A DNA stretch of 43,063 nt from Methanosaeta sp. PtaB.Bin039 (GTDB lineage Archaea; Halobacteriota; Methanosarcinia; Methanotrichales; Methanotrichaceae), in the NCBI GenBank assembly GCA_002067795.1, contig MVQI01000072.1, positions 1 through 43,063 on the forward strand, given 5' to 3'. The notes beneath the pieces were generated by a model. The model did not search any database, was not told the origin of the DNA, and saw only the letters and a list, made by a program, of their open reading frames with translations. How positions within the stretch are numbered: the first letter of the stretch is position 1; each line of letters starts with the position of its first letter. Position numbers and translations under genes: made by a program. Below are positions 32,168 to 40,495 of the stretch, piece by piece.

Positions 32168-34246
32168 CTAAGTCTTGTCCCGAGCAGCTAGCGCCTCATC
32201 CAGTCCTGGGATCTCATCGGCGCCAACCGGCACAATCATGCTTGAGTTTTTGAGATCCGCGCCGACCGGCTCAAACCGTCCGCCCAGATGACTGGCGAAG
32301 AACGCCTCGACAACGGCATACAATGCAATATTGTTCTTTGGCCTGACAACATCGTGCCCTTCGTCCGGAAACAGCAAGAATGTCACTGGAACTTTCCGAT
32401 TAACCAGTGCCTGGACCATTTGGGCCGATTCGTTCTGATCAATTATTGGATCGTTGGCTCCATGTGAGATAAGCAATGGCCGCTTTATGCAATCCGCATA
32501 ATTGATAGGAGACCTCTCAGCAAGCATCTTCCTCCCCCCTTCGGTTCTTAAATCCCCTACAAAATCTTCCAGGCGCATACGATCCCACTGGCTATAAGGC
32601 AGAGTGGTCTCAACACTATACGTAAGATTGGACCAGCCGGACATATCCACACCACAGGCAAAGACATCCGGCGAAAATGCCAGCCCGGCCAAAGCAGCAT
32701 ATCCACCGTAGCTTCCTCCCATAATTCCGATACGATCTGGATCGGCTATCTTATTCCTCACCGCCCAATCCACTCCATCTAGCAGATCGTATTGCATCTT
32801 TCTTCCGTATTCGAGTTTGGCAGCGTTGGTGAAGTTCTTGCCAAATCCGGTTGAGCCCCGGAAGTTTATGCTGAGAACCGCATAGCCACGATTAGCCAAT
32901 AGCTGATGGATTGGATTGTATCCCCAAAAGTCTCTCCCCTCGGGCCCCCCATGGACAAAGACCACCATTGGCAAGGGCCGATCCGGTACATTGTCCCCAT
33001 CAGAGTCGCTACTAACCGGAAGCGAATAATAGCTTACCAGATCAAGCCCGTCCCTCGATTTGATTATGACCGGAATCATCTTGGCCAACGGGAAGGACTC
33101 GAGACTCTCCCGAAGGGATAGTAGGTATTTTGCCGTTCTTGTCTTTCTGTCGTAGTAATAGTAGGTCAAAGGACCATCGTCTCTCATGTAGGCAACCGTC
33201 CAGGCATTATCGTCGAGCGATCGGCTCTCGACGAAAAAGTCGCCGGAGCTGACCGTTTGCAGATATTTCATATCTTCCTTTATGCTTGGATCGAGAACAC
33301 TCCAGTTGATTCTATCATAATCAACAGCCACTGCCTGTATAGTTTTATTGGTAGGGTGAATGAGTGGCCTGAAAAAACCTCTGCCGCCCAAGTCTGCTCT
33401 GGGGTCTTCCAAGACCAGCTTTCGTTCGCGTGTCTTGGTATCATATGAGTAGATTGCAGCCGTATTGCGATCCCGGCTGTCCTTCATATAAACGGAACTT
33501 CCACTTCTATCAAAGCCGAGGACATCGACTGTGAGCTCATCTTCCCATCCGATCTTAGCAAAGGATCTCCAGTCACCAGTCTTGGTCCGCTCGAAGACCT
33601 CTTCTCCGGCATCGGAATTCAACTCTGAGGCAAACCTAATAATATAGTCATCATCTATATAGAATTTGTGAAATTGGTCGTTTTGCATAAGAAGTATTCT
33701 GTCGCCGGTCTCGATATTCAATCGATATAGATCGTGAAACCCGGGATTTCTATCGTTCATACCGACTATTATCTCCTGTGGGTATTTGAAACTCAAAGCT
33801 TGGACGATGGCTTGACCTGACTGTGATTCCGTTAGATTCTTTATCTTGCCGCTGCTCAGGTTGACGGAGAATATCTGCCAATTCGTATCCCCATTCGCAT
33901 CTTGGAGGTAAAGGAGATGCTGGTTTGTGTAAGCCCAATGGTACTGGAATATATCCAGATTGCTCTCGTTTGTTACAGGTCGGGCTAAGGAAAGATCTTC
34001 TATTGGCCCCACCCAAATGTTAGTTGCACCATTTGCAGGAGCCAGATAGCTTATCCTGGAGCCATCTGGGCTCAGCATGACGCTAAACGCATCTATTTCG
34101 CCAAATAGAATATCCCGCGGAATGAGAGGGACATCTTCTGAAGAATTGTTTTCGAGAAGAGCCGGTTGAGCTGCAACTGAGCCGTTTTGTTGGAGCGCCA
34201 ACGATATACAAAGGCAGATAAAAATAAAATGCGACACGTAACTCAT
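32168..34246 (-). CDS. Secreted S9-family serine peptidase (prolyl oligopeptidase/acylaminoacyl-peptidase type)
   Basis: A 692-residue protein from ATG 34246 (behind AGAGGTG), with a signal peptide (FIFICLCISLALQQNGSVAA). A beta-propeller region (about 45-390) has DGSRISYLAP-type repeats. The alpha/beta-hydrolase domain holds MVVFVHGGPEG, the nucleophile Ser512 in GGSYGG, Asp599 in GANDPIIDQ and His631 in GHDVVRP. It trims peptides outside the cell. Its ATG overlaps the stop of the importer ATPase gene (ATGA), so it is the last gene of the binding-protein/permease/ATPase operon, an unusual pairing that may reflect use of peptide- or chelate-bound ligand. Confidence 0.93.
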   Translation of the reverse strand: MSYVSHFIFICLCISLALQQNGSVAAQPALLENNSSEDVPLIPRDILFGEIDAFSVMLSPDGSRISYLAPANGATNIWVGPIEDLSLARPVTNESNLDIFQYHWAYTNQHLLYLQDANGDTNWQIFSVNLSSGKIKNLTESQSGQAIVQALSFKYPQEIIVGMNDRNPGFHDLYRLNIETGDRILLMQNDQFHKFYIDDDYIIRFASELNSDAGEEVFERTKTGDWRSFAKIGWEDELTVDVLGFDRSGSSVYMKDSRDRNTAAIYSYDTKTRERKLVLEDPRADLGGRGFFRPLIHPTNKTIQAVAVDYDRINWSVLDPSIKEDMKYLQTVSSGDFFVESRSLDDNAWTVAYMRDDGPLTYYYYDRKTRTAKYLLSLRESLESFPLAKMIPVIIKSRDGLDLVSYYSLPVSSDSDGDNVPDRPLPMVVFVHGGPEGRDFWGYNPIHQLLANRGYAVLSINFRGSTGFGKNFTNAAKLEYGRKMQYDLLDGVDWAVRNKIADPDRIGIMGGSYGGYAALAGLAFSPDVFACGVDMSGWSNLTYSVETTLPYSQWDRMRLEDFVGDLRTEGGRKMLAERSPINYADCIKRPLLISHGANDPIIDQNESAQMVQALVNRKVPVTFLLFPDEGHDVVRPKNNIALYAVVEAFFASHLGGRFEPVGADLKNSSMIVPVGADEIPGLDEALAARDKT

Positions 34247-35088
34247 GCTGAACACCTCTGAGAAGCAGCCGGATCTGCAGGACGATTTGATCTTCTTCGA
34301 TCATTTGATCCACCCCGACAGGCTACTACCTCCTTTGGCAGTACCATCCTGGCCTCGTCCAGGCTTCTGACCGCACAGACGTTTCTGTAGATCTCATCCA
34401 GAACCGGTTCAATGATGACATCTTGAGGCGATCCTTCCCGCAGGATGTGATTATGATCCATAACCACCACACGATCACAGTACCAGGAGACGTGATTTGG
34501 ATCGTGACTGCAGGCCAAGATTGTCACCCCGTTCTCAGCAACCTGGCGCATTATCCTCCATATCCTGATCTGATTGCTGAAATCCAGAGCTGACGTCGGC
34601 TCATCTAAGAAGATCAGAGGGGTTTCCTGGGCTATGGCCCTGGCGACGAGAACTAGCTGGCGCTGGCCGCCAGAAAGTTGATTGTAAGGTCTTCCCGCGA
34701 GATCATGCAGTCCAAGTAGCTTCAGGGCTCCGAGAGCCTTTTGCCGATCCTCTCGACTCGTCCCAAAGAAGCTTCTCAGCCTGGGCGTCCGCCCCATCAG
34801 CACCACATCCTTCACCAAATAGGGAAAAGGAGGTTTATGCTCCTGTGGAACATAAGCAACAAGTTTTGCCATCTCCTCAATTTTGAGGTCCCTAATGTCC
34901 TGGCCGTCGACCTTGATCTGACCGCCCTGACTCTTAAGAAATTTAAGACAGCACTTGAATAAAGTCGTCTTTCCGCAGCCATTTGGGCCAAATAGGCCAC
35001 AGAGCTGACCTTCGCTCACATGGAAGGAGATATCCTTCAGTACCGGACGCATGCCGTACTGGAATTGAAGATCTTTGACATGTAGCAT
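34243..35088 (-). CDS. ABC importer ATPase, FecE/BtuD/FepC type
   Basis: A 281-residue ATPase with Walker A GPNGCGKT, the Q-loop (AYVPQEHKPP), the signature LSGGQRQLVLVARAI, Walker B LIFLDEPTSALD and the H-loop (CSHDPNH). It pairs with the FecCD-type permease. ATG 35088 (MLHVKDLQFQYG) is preferred over GTG 35097, which overlaps the permease stop; GGAG is upstream. The C terminus has an extra basic tail (about 20 residues, RGGSNDRRRSNRPAD) that overlaps the peptidase start. It powers uptake of a metal chelate or corrinoid; the ligand is not visible. Confidence 0.93.
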   Translation of the reverse strand: MLHVKDLQFQYGMRPVLKDISFHVSEGQLCGLFGPNGCGKTTLFKCCLKFLKSQGGQIKVDGQDIRDLKIEEMAKLVAYVPQEHKPPFPYLVKDVVLMGRTPRLRSFFGTSREDRQKALGALKLLGLHDLAGRPYNQLSGGQRQLVLVARAIAQETPLIFLDEPTSALDFSNQIRIWRIMRQVAENGVTILACSHDPNHVSWYCDRVVVMDHNHILREGSPQDVIIEPVLDEIYRNVCAVRSLDEARMVLPKEVVACRGGSNDRRRSNRPADPAASQRCSA

Positions 35089-35093
35089 ACGAA

Positions 35094-36176
35094 TCACTCC
35101 AAAATCGCCTTACCACGGGTTCTGAGAAGGTAGATCAGATAAGGCGCTCCGAGCAGGGAGGTGATTATCCCCACTGGGATCTCGGAGCTGGTAAGGGTAC
35201 GGGCCATTGTATCGCATATCAGGAGATATGAGCCGCCAAGCAAGGCAGAGGCGGGGATGACGAAGCGATGATCAGGCCCCAGGATCATCCTTGTAGCGTG
35301 GGGCATCATCAGGCCCACCCAGGCAATGATTCCTGCAGTCGATACGGCGATAGATGTCATAAGGGTGGCCAGAGCGATAAGTATCAGCTTGTACTTCTCA
35401 GGGTTTACTCCGAGGCCTCTGGCCTCGTCGTCTCCCATGGAGAGGATGTTCAGCTTCCAGCCAAGTGACCAGATGGCCAGAAATGATAGCATCACTACCG
35501 GAGTGACCAGGGCAACATCTCTCCAACTGGCAAAGTAAAAACCGCCCATGAGCCAAAAGACGATCTCCCGCAGGGCGCTGTCGTTGGAGATATACTTGAG
35601 GACTGAGACTGCAGCGGAGAAGAGGGAGCCTAATATCACCCCGGCCAGGATGAGGGTGACGGTGGGCGTCTCCTTGTTTACTCGTGCTATTCCGTAGGCC
35701 AAAGCCACCGCCAGAGAGCCGAAGAGGAATGCCGAAACCTGGACGGAGAAGAAGAATTGGTGAAAGACTATACCCATTGCCGCTCCGAAGGCGGCACCTG
35801 AGGATATACCAAGGATGTATGGCTCCACCAGCGGATTTCTAAAGCACCCCTGAAATGCGGCTCCTGCTGCGGAAAGGGCGATGCCTACGGTTATGGCAAG
35901 CAAAACCCTTGGTAGGCGCAGGTCCCAGACGATGATTTCCTTCAGGCTGTCCATCTCCTGAACCTCTGATAAATGCAGGAGATGGGACAGGATGATAGCG
36001 TAGACATCGGCTATCGAGATCTTGTAGGCTCCCAAGACCACGGCAGCCGATGAGGTGAGAAGCAGTAGGGCGAAGAGAGCGAGAAGGATTATTAGCTTGC
36101 TGTGGATTGAGAACTCGTCGCCCTCCTCGCATGCAAGATCATCAAGCAGAGAGGCGTCTCTCAGGTATCCGGCCAT
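35094..36176 (-). CDS. FecCD/BtuC-type importer permease
   Basis: A 360-residue permease with about ten TM helices and the hallmarks WDLRLPRVLLAITVGIALS, AGAAFQGCFRNPLVEPYILG and GIIAWVGLMMPHATRMILGPDHR. A 25-residue cytoplasmic N-terminal extension precedes the first helix. ATG 36176 has GGAG upstream. It lies 63 bases after the first binding-protein gene, and its stop is adjacent to the ATPase start. One permease and one ATPase serve three binding proteins. Iron chelate, cobalamin or another metal complex are possible ligands. Confidence 0.94.
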   Translation of the reverse strand: MAGYLRDASLLDDLACEEGDEFSIHSKLIILLALFALLLLTSSAAVVLGAYKISIADVYAIILSHLLHLSEVQEMDSLKEIIVWDLRLPRVLLAITVGIALSAAGAAFQGCFRNPLVEPYILGISSGAAFGAAMGIVFHQFFFSVQVSAFLFGSLAVALAYGIARVNKETPTVTLILAGVILGSLFSAAVSVLKYISNDSALREIVFWLMGGFYFASWRDVALVTPVVMLSFLAIWSLGWKLNILSMGDDEARGLGVNPEKYKLILIALATLMTSIAVSTAGIIAWVGLMMPHATRMILGPDHRFVIPASALLGGSYLLICDTMARTLTSSEIPVGIITSLLGAPYLIYLLRTRGKAILE

Positions 36177-36239
36177 TTTGACTCCGTTTTTGCATAGATG
36201 GAAAGAGGCATGATCGGCTTTATGGATGAACCTAAAAGA

Positions 36240-37376
36240 TTAGAACCCGTCCTTGTCCATCCAGTCCAAACCCATGACCTCCTTGAGCTCTTTGATCTGC
36301 TCGTCGTTTAAGCCATAGATCGCTTTATAGTGCTTGGTGAGCTGCTCGCCGATATTGACATCTTGGAATCTATCTGGATAGACGGCCTTAGCCTCGATGA
36401 GCATCTCTATGGGGAATTCGAGGCCAGCCATATTTCTGGAAAGTTCTAACTGTCCAGTTGTGTATACTTTTTTAGCCTTGACCGCACGCATCGCATACAA
36501 GGCCTTGTATTCCTCAGAATTGTAAAGCTTCTCCACTTTATAACCGCCCGGGCTGCGCACTAAAATAATTACATCCGGGTCCAATGTGAGGAGCTGCTCT
36601 GAGGACACTAGCTCTCTTTTCGTCCCTGTATGAGCGTTCTTGATGTTGGTGATCTCCGGAAAGATCGTGCCGCAATCGTAATCGGGAAGAATTATCGCCA
36701 GCTTGCCTTTGCCATAGTCCGTCCCAGCCACCATGCCTAAGAAGAGAACCGACTGCCTATATTCTGATCTTATGTCATTTGTCCTCCCAGAAACCATAGA
36801 TACCTCATCTTTGAGCAGCTCAATGATCTCCTCAGCTCGATCCTGTCTGTCGAAGATCTCCCCAAGGATCTCTATCTCAGCATAAATTGAATCTGGAGAA
36901 GGCTTGTCGAAGCATGCGGCGTTATTGATTACCAGAAAAGGAACACTCTTGTTGAAAAGGGAGAACTTTTCGAGGAGCTTTGAATATTCCGCCGAGCTAT
37001 CCCCATGGCCTGCACAGTCCTTCTCCATTATGATAACATCTGGATCGAGGGCCACAGCTGCCTCTAGATTGAATCTGTAACCCCTTCCCAAATCAGGCAA
37101 TGATCTGATGGCAGGGAGGATAACGGAAGGTGTGGTCTCATTGGTGGAAGCTGAGAGTGCGCCTCCCGTGCCCACGATCTTATCACCTACGCCTAAGGCC
37201 GCCATTACACAGGGGGCCATGCTTTGGCCCGCAGTAACGACCCGTTCCAGCGGCTTTGATATGGTAACCGTCCGGCCATCCATATCGGTTATAGTCTTCT
37301 CAGCGCACATCGCTGGCATCAATCCCACGCAAAGAAGCGAGGCCAGCACCAGGAAAGCAAGAATTGACTTATTCAC
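36240..37376 (-). CDS. FecB/BtuF-like substrate-binding protein, paralogue 1
   Basis: A 378-residue extracytoplasmic binding protein. I chose GTG 37376, which follows AAGGTGG by about 8 bases and gives a clean signal peptide MNKSILAFLVLASLLCVGLMPAMCA; a TTG at 37394 is the alternative. The mature part starts EKTITDMDGRTVTIS, then LERVVTAGQSMAPCVMAALG and the long helix linking two lobes, as in class III binding proteins. It ends LDWMDKDGF, like paralogues 2 and 3. The first 30 or so residues and the 5' flank nearly match paralogue 2, while the ligand-facing central part differs. It is the paralogue nearest the permease. Confidence 0.92.
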   Translation of the reverse strand: MNKSILAFLVLASLLCVGLMPAMCAEKTITDMDGRTVTISKPLERVVTAGQSMAPCVMAALGVGDKIVGTGGALSASTNETTPSVILPAIRSLPDLGRGYRFNLEAAVALDPDVIIMEKDCAGHGDSSAEYSKLLEKFSLFNKSVPFLVINNAACFDKPSPDSIYAEIEILGEIFDRQDRAEEIIELLKDEVSMVSGRTNDIRSEYRQSVLFLGMVAGTDYGKGKLAIILPDYDCGTIFPEITNIKNAHTGTKRELVSSEQLLTLDPDVIILVRSPGGYKVEKLYNSEEYKALYAMRAVKAKKVYTTGQLELSRNMAGLEFPIEMLIEAKAVYPDRFQDVNIGEQLTKHYKAIYGLNDEQIKELKEVMGLDWMDKDGF

Positions 37377-37497
37377 AGTATATACCACCTTCAAGGCTTG
37401 AGATTGTTGGGATGAGTTTTAGATATAACATACTAAGTTATAACTCTTTTGATTCAAGTAAGATTAAATCGCAATTACCCACGCTATTTTAAGCGCG

Positions 37498-37592
37498 GAA
37501 AAAAAGACGAGGAGGTGAATTCCCTGCAACACGCAGAGGATTTGAACACACTCTCAGGAGGCTTCACCCATGCAGGCATATCCTGAGTTGAT
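37498..37592 (-). terminator. Attenuator-like structured spacer between binding-protein genes 2 and 1
   Basis: Read on the minus strand: CTCAGGA (37587-37581), GGTGAA (37568-37563), TCCTGAG (37559-37553), TTCACC (37519-37514), then a run of seven U (37505-37499). CTCAGGA/TCCTGAG and GGTGAA/TTCACC are both complementary, but the pairs interleave, so they exclude each other or form a pseudoknot. A second TATA-like tract (GTTATAAC, near 37440) lies between it and gene 1. Almost the same element is at 38857-38950. Confidence 0.5.
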
Positions 37593-37595
37593 AAT

Positions 37596-38735
37596 TCAGA
37601 ATCCGTCCTTGTCCATCCAGTCCAAAGCCATTAATTCTTTGAGCTCTTCGGCTTGCTCGTCGCTCAGGCCGTAGATCGCTTTGTAGTGCTTTGTGAGTTG
37701 ATCACCAACGTTGATGTCCTCGAATCGGTCTGGATATGCGGCCTTGGCCTCTATTAGCATCTCGATGGGAAATTCTAAGCCTGCATTAAATCTAAAAAGC
37801 ACCAAATGGCCTGTTGAGTATATGCGTTTGTTCTTTACAGCCTTCAATCCCTGAATGGCTTTGTATACTTCTCTTTCGTAGAGATCTTCAGGCATCCATT
37901 GTTTTCCCGTGTGCTGAAGTACTATTACATCTGGATCCAAAGCCAAGAGTTGCTCTGCAGATAACTGCAACCTATTCTGGCCAGTATTGGCATTCCGAAT
38001 GTTTGTAATCTCTGGATAGAGCGTTGCACAATCGTAATCTGGTTCGGATCCAATCAAAGCTCCCTTTGAAGTGGTTGACCAGGCAACGAGGGTTGCAAAT
38101 AGAACCGAAGGCTTTTCATCCTCATTTATTCCCTTAGTTCTCTGCTCTACTAGATCAACCTCTTCCTTGAGGAAGTTAATCATCTGCTCTGCCTTGGCTT
38201 GCTGGTCGAAAATTTCTCCAAGGATCTCGATCTCCTGGTAGATATTATCTGGTGAGGGTGGACTTGAGCAGGCCCCATTTTTGATCACCACAAATGGAAC
38301 GTCCTCTCTGAAAAGATCCAATTTTTCTATAAGCTGACCATACTTCAGGGTGGAATCTCCTTGACCGGCACAGTCGACCTCTAGGATGAGTATATCTGGA
38401 TCAAGGGCGATGGCAGCTTCTGCATTCAATGAAGGGCCTCTGCCCAAATCAGACATGTTTTGCAGGGCTGGAATGAGGTAGGCTGGCACTGTTGTAAAAT
38501 TGCCGCCAGGATGGACCGCACCGCCCGCCCCAACGATCTTATCTCCTATTCCAAAAGCCGCCAACACGCATGGAGCTATGCTGTACCCAGCTGTAACCAC
38601 TTTCTCCGGTAGCTCGGATATGGTAACCGTCCGGCCATCCATATCGGTTATAGTCTTCTCAGCGCACATCGCTGGCATCAATACCACGCAAAGAATCGAG
38701 GCCACCACTAGGAAGGAAAGAATTGACTTATTCAC
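37596..38735 (-). CDS. FecB/BtuF-like substrate-binding protein, paralogue 2
   Basis: A 379-residue secreted binding protein, start GTG 38735 behind AAGGTGG, signal peptide MNKSILSFLVVASILCVVLMPAMCA. It shares EKTITDMDGRTVTIS with paralogue 1, then differs most in the ligand-facing half (LFATLVAWSTTSKGALIGSEPDYDC against LFLGMVAGTDYGKGKLAIILPDYDC in 1). Such changes suggest a different ligand or affinity. It has its own TATA-like tract upstream and the attenuator-like spacer downstream. Confidence 0.92.
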   Translation of the reverse strand: MNKSILSFLVVASILCVVLMPAMCAEKTITDMDGRTVTISELPEKVVTAGYSIAPCVLAAFGIGDKIVGAGGAVHPGGNFTTVPAYLIPALQNMSDLGRGPSLNAEAAIALDPDILILEVDCAGQGDSTLKYGQLIEKLDLFREDVPFVVIKNGACSSPPSPDNIYQEIEILGEIFDQQAKAEQMINFLKEEVDLVEQRTKGINEDEKPSVLFATLVAWSTTSKGALIGSEPDYDCATLYPEITNIRNANTGQNRLQLSAEQLLALDPDVIVLQHTGKQWMPEDLYEREVYKAIQGLKAVKNKRIYSTGHLVLFRFNAGLEFPIEMLIEAKAAYPDRFEDINVGDQLTKHYKAIYGLSDEQAEELKELMALDWMDKDGF

Positions 38736-38856
38736 GGTATATACCACCTTAAAGGCTTGAGATTGGTTGGGATGAGTTTTAGATATTACATACTAAGTTA
38801 TAACTCTTTTGATTAAAGTGAGATTAAATTGTATTTACCTAGGCTATTTTAAGCGC

Positions 38857-38950
38857 AAAAAAAACGAGGAGGTGAATTCCCTGCAACACGCTGAGGAATT
38901 CAACACACGTTCAGGAGGCTTCACCCATGCAGGCATACCCTGAGTTGATA
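38857..38950 (-). terminator. Attenuator-like structured spacer between binding-protein genes 3 and 2
   Basis: A near copy of 37498-37592 with the same four segments and a run of eight U (38864-38857). The outer arm reads CTCAGGG here against CTCAGGA in the other copy, with the partner base still U, so an A-U pair became G-U and pairing is kept at that position. The outermost pair is lost. Promoter-like sequence for gene 2 follows. Confidence 0.5.
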
Positions 38951-38952
38951 AT

Positions 38953-40155
38953 TCAGAATCCGTCCTTGTCCATCCAGTCGAGAGCCATAGCTTCCTTCAG
39001 CATCTTCACCTGAGTGTCGTTGAGGCTGTAGAGCGCCTTGTAATGCTTGGTGAGCTGCTCGCCAACTTTGATATCCTGGAATCTTTCTGGATAAACAGCT
39101 TTGGCTTCGATTAGCATCTCTATGGGAAATTCGAGGCCAGCCGTATGTCGGGAGGCCTCAAACCGGCCCGTAGTGAAGACGTTCTTCTCCACTACGGCAC
39201 GCATCTTCTGTAGGGCATCGTAGTCTTCAGAGTTATACAAAATATCTACCTCATAGCCTCCAGGGTAGCACAGCAGAATTATCACATCTGGATCTAGCGT
39301 GAGGAGCTGCTCAGAAGACATGAGTTCCCTTGTTTTTCCTGTATTGATGTTCTTGATGTTGGTAATCTCCGGGAAGATTGTACCACAATCATAATCAGGC
39401 ACGGATACTGCCAGCTTGCCCTTGCCATAGTCGGTCCCAGCGAGCAATCCCATAAAGAGCACCGAAGGCCTATTGTCTGGTTCTATATCCTTCGTCCTGT
39501 CAGCGACCAGAGCCACCTCCTCTTTGAGCAGATCTATGATCTCCCGAGCCCGCACCTGTTTATCGAAGAGCTCTCCCATAATCGTTATCTCTTTATAAAC
39601 TGTGTCTGGAGACGGCTTCTCAAAACAGGCAGGATTATTTAGAACCACAAAGGGAATGCTATTGTTGAAGAGCGAGAACCTCTCTATGAGCTTCACGTAT
39701 GCTGCAGATGCACTACCCTGCCCGGCACAATCCTTCTCCAAGATAATAATGTCGGGATTGAGGGCCACAGCAGCTTCTATATTCAGATCTGCGCCTCGAC
39801 CGAGATCAGGTAATGCCTTAATGACTGGTAGTACAAATGTAGGCGTGTACTCCTTACCAGCTGTAGAGGAAAGGGAGCCTCCCGTTCCTACAATAAGATC
39901 TCCGACGCCAAATGCTGCCATCACGCAAGGGGCCATGCCATATCCAGCAGTCACCACTCTCTTCAAAGGCTCGGATATACTAACCGTCCGGCCATCCATA
40001 TCGGTTATAGTCTTCTCAGGGGCACGCCCTTCCTCTTTTGGCTTACTAGCCTGTGAATTCGCCCCTTGTTCAACTTCATACTCAGCATAAGCCGCCGGTT
40101 TTAGGCACTTAGAAAAACTTTCTGAACTACACAATCCGCCATTTTTATCTTTCAC
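38953..40155 (-). CDS. FecB/BtuF-like substrate-binding protein, paralogue 3, without signal peptide
   Basis: The mature domain (EKTITDMDGRTVSIS to LDWMDKDGF) is intact and closer to paralogue 1 (LFMGLLAGTDYGKGKLAVSVPDYDC). The N terminus is abnormal: from GTG 40155 it reads MKDKNGGLCSSESFSKCLKP with no hydrophobic core, where paralogues 1 and 2 have a signal peptide. The start overlaps the end of an IS630 transposase fragment, and no TATA box or ribosome binding site is evident. Insertion or deletion linked to the IS element probably removed the promoter and leader, so the gene may be silent or its product stuck in the cytoplasm. Read-through from the IS promoter is possible. Confidence 0.75.
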   Translation of the reverse strand: MKDKNGGLCSSESFSKCLKPAAYAEYEVEQGANSQASKPKEEGRAPEKTITDMDGRTVSISEPLKRVVTAGYGMAPCVMAAFGVGDLIVGTGGSLSSTAGKEYTPTFVLPVIKALPDLGRGADLNIEAAVALNPDIIILEKDCAGQGSASAAYVKLIERFSLFNNSIPFVVLNNPACFEKPSPDTVYKEITIMGELFDKQVRAREIIDLLKEEVALVADRTKDIEPDNRPSVLFMGLLAGTDYGKGKLAVSVPDYDCGTIFPEITNIKNINTGKTRELMSSEQLLTLDPDVIILLCYPGGYEVDILYNSEDYDALQKMRAVVEKNVFTTGRFEASRHTAGLEFPIEMLIEAKAVYPERFQDIKVGEQLTKHYKALYSLNDTQVKMLKEAMALDWMDKDGF

Positions 40156-40495
40156 CTACTGTCCACTTTGATCTACCATCTGGCGGCTCAGAACAGCCCA
40201 GAAGTGTTAATTGTGCCTCAATTCTACCATCTAACTTGGGAGGAGCACCACTGCGGCCTCTTTCATGCAGCGAAGGATCCAAACCACTAACGCAATACCT
40301 CTTTCTTATGCGACTCACTGTTGATTTGCTCACCTTTAGGATCTCAGCAATTTCTTGGTCCTCGCGCCCTTCATCGGCCAAGAGAAGTATCCTTTCCCGA
40401 GTAAGGCTTCTTGCAGGAGACTTGCCTTTACTGAGATATCGTTTCAGCTCTTTTCGCTCCTCTTCTTTCAAGTTGATTACGTGTATTTTCTTCCT
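40145..40495 (-). pseudogene. IS630-family transposase, truncated N-terminal part
   Basis: The frame KKIHVINLKEEERKELKRYL, ILLLADEG, EIAEILKVSKSTVSRIRKRY, RGRSGAPPKLDGRIEAQL and SEPPDGRSKWTV is the helix-turn-helix half of IS630 transposases. The DDE catalytic half is missing: sequence stops matching at WTV (about 40160) and a TAA follows at 40145. The expected ATG near 40495 appears to be AGG, with only a TTG at 40471 in frame. So both ends are damaged. Its left boundary coincides with the damaged start of binding-protein paralogue 3. Confidence 0.8.

Noticed and set aside
37498-37592. Spacer as a canonical cobalamin riboswitch
   Set aside because: I could not find the conserved B12-box sequence, so only an unassigned attenuator-like element is claimed.
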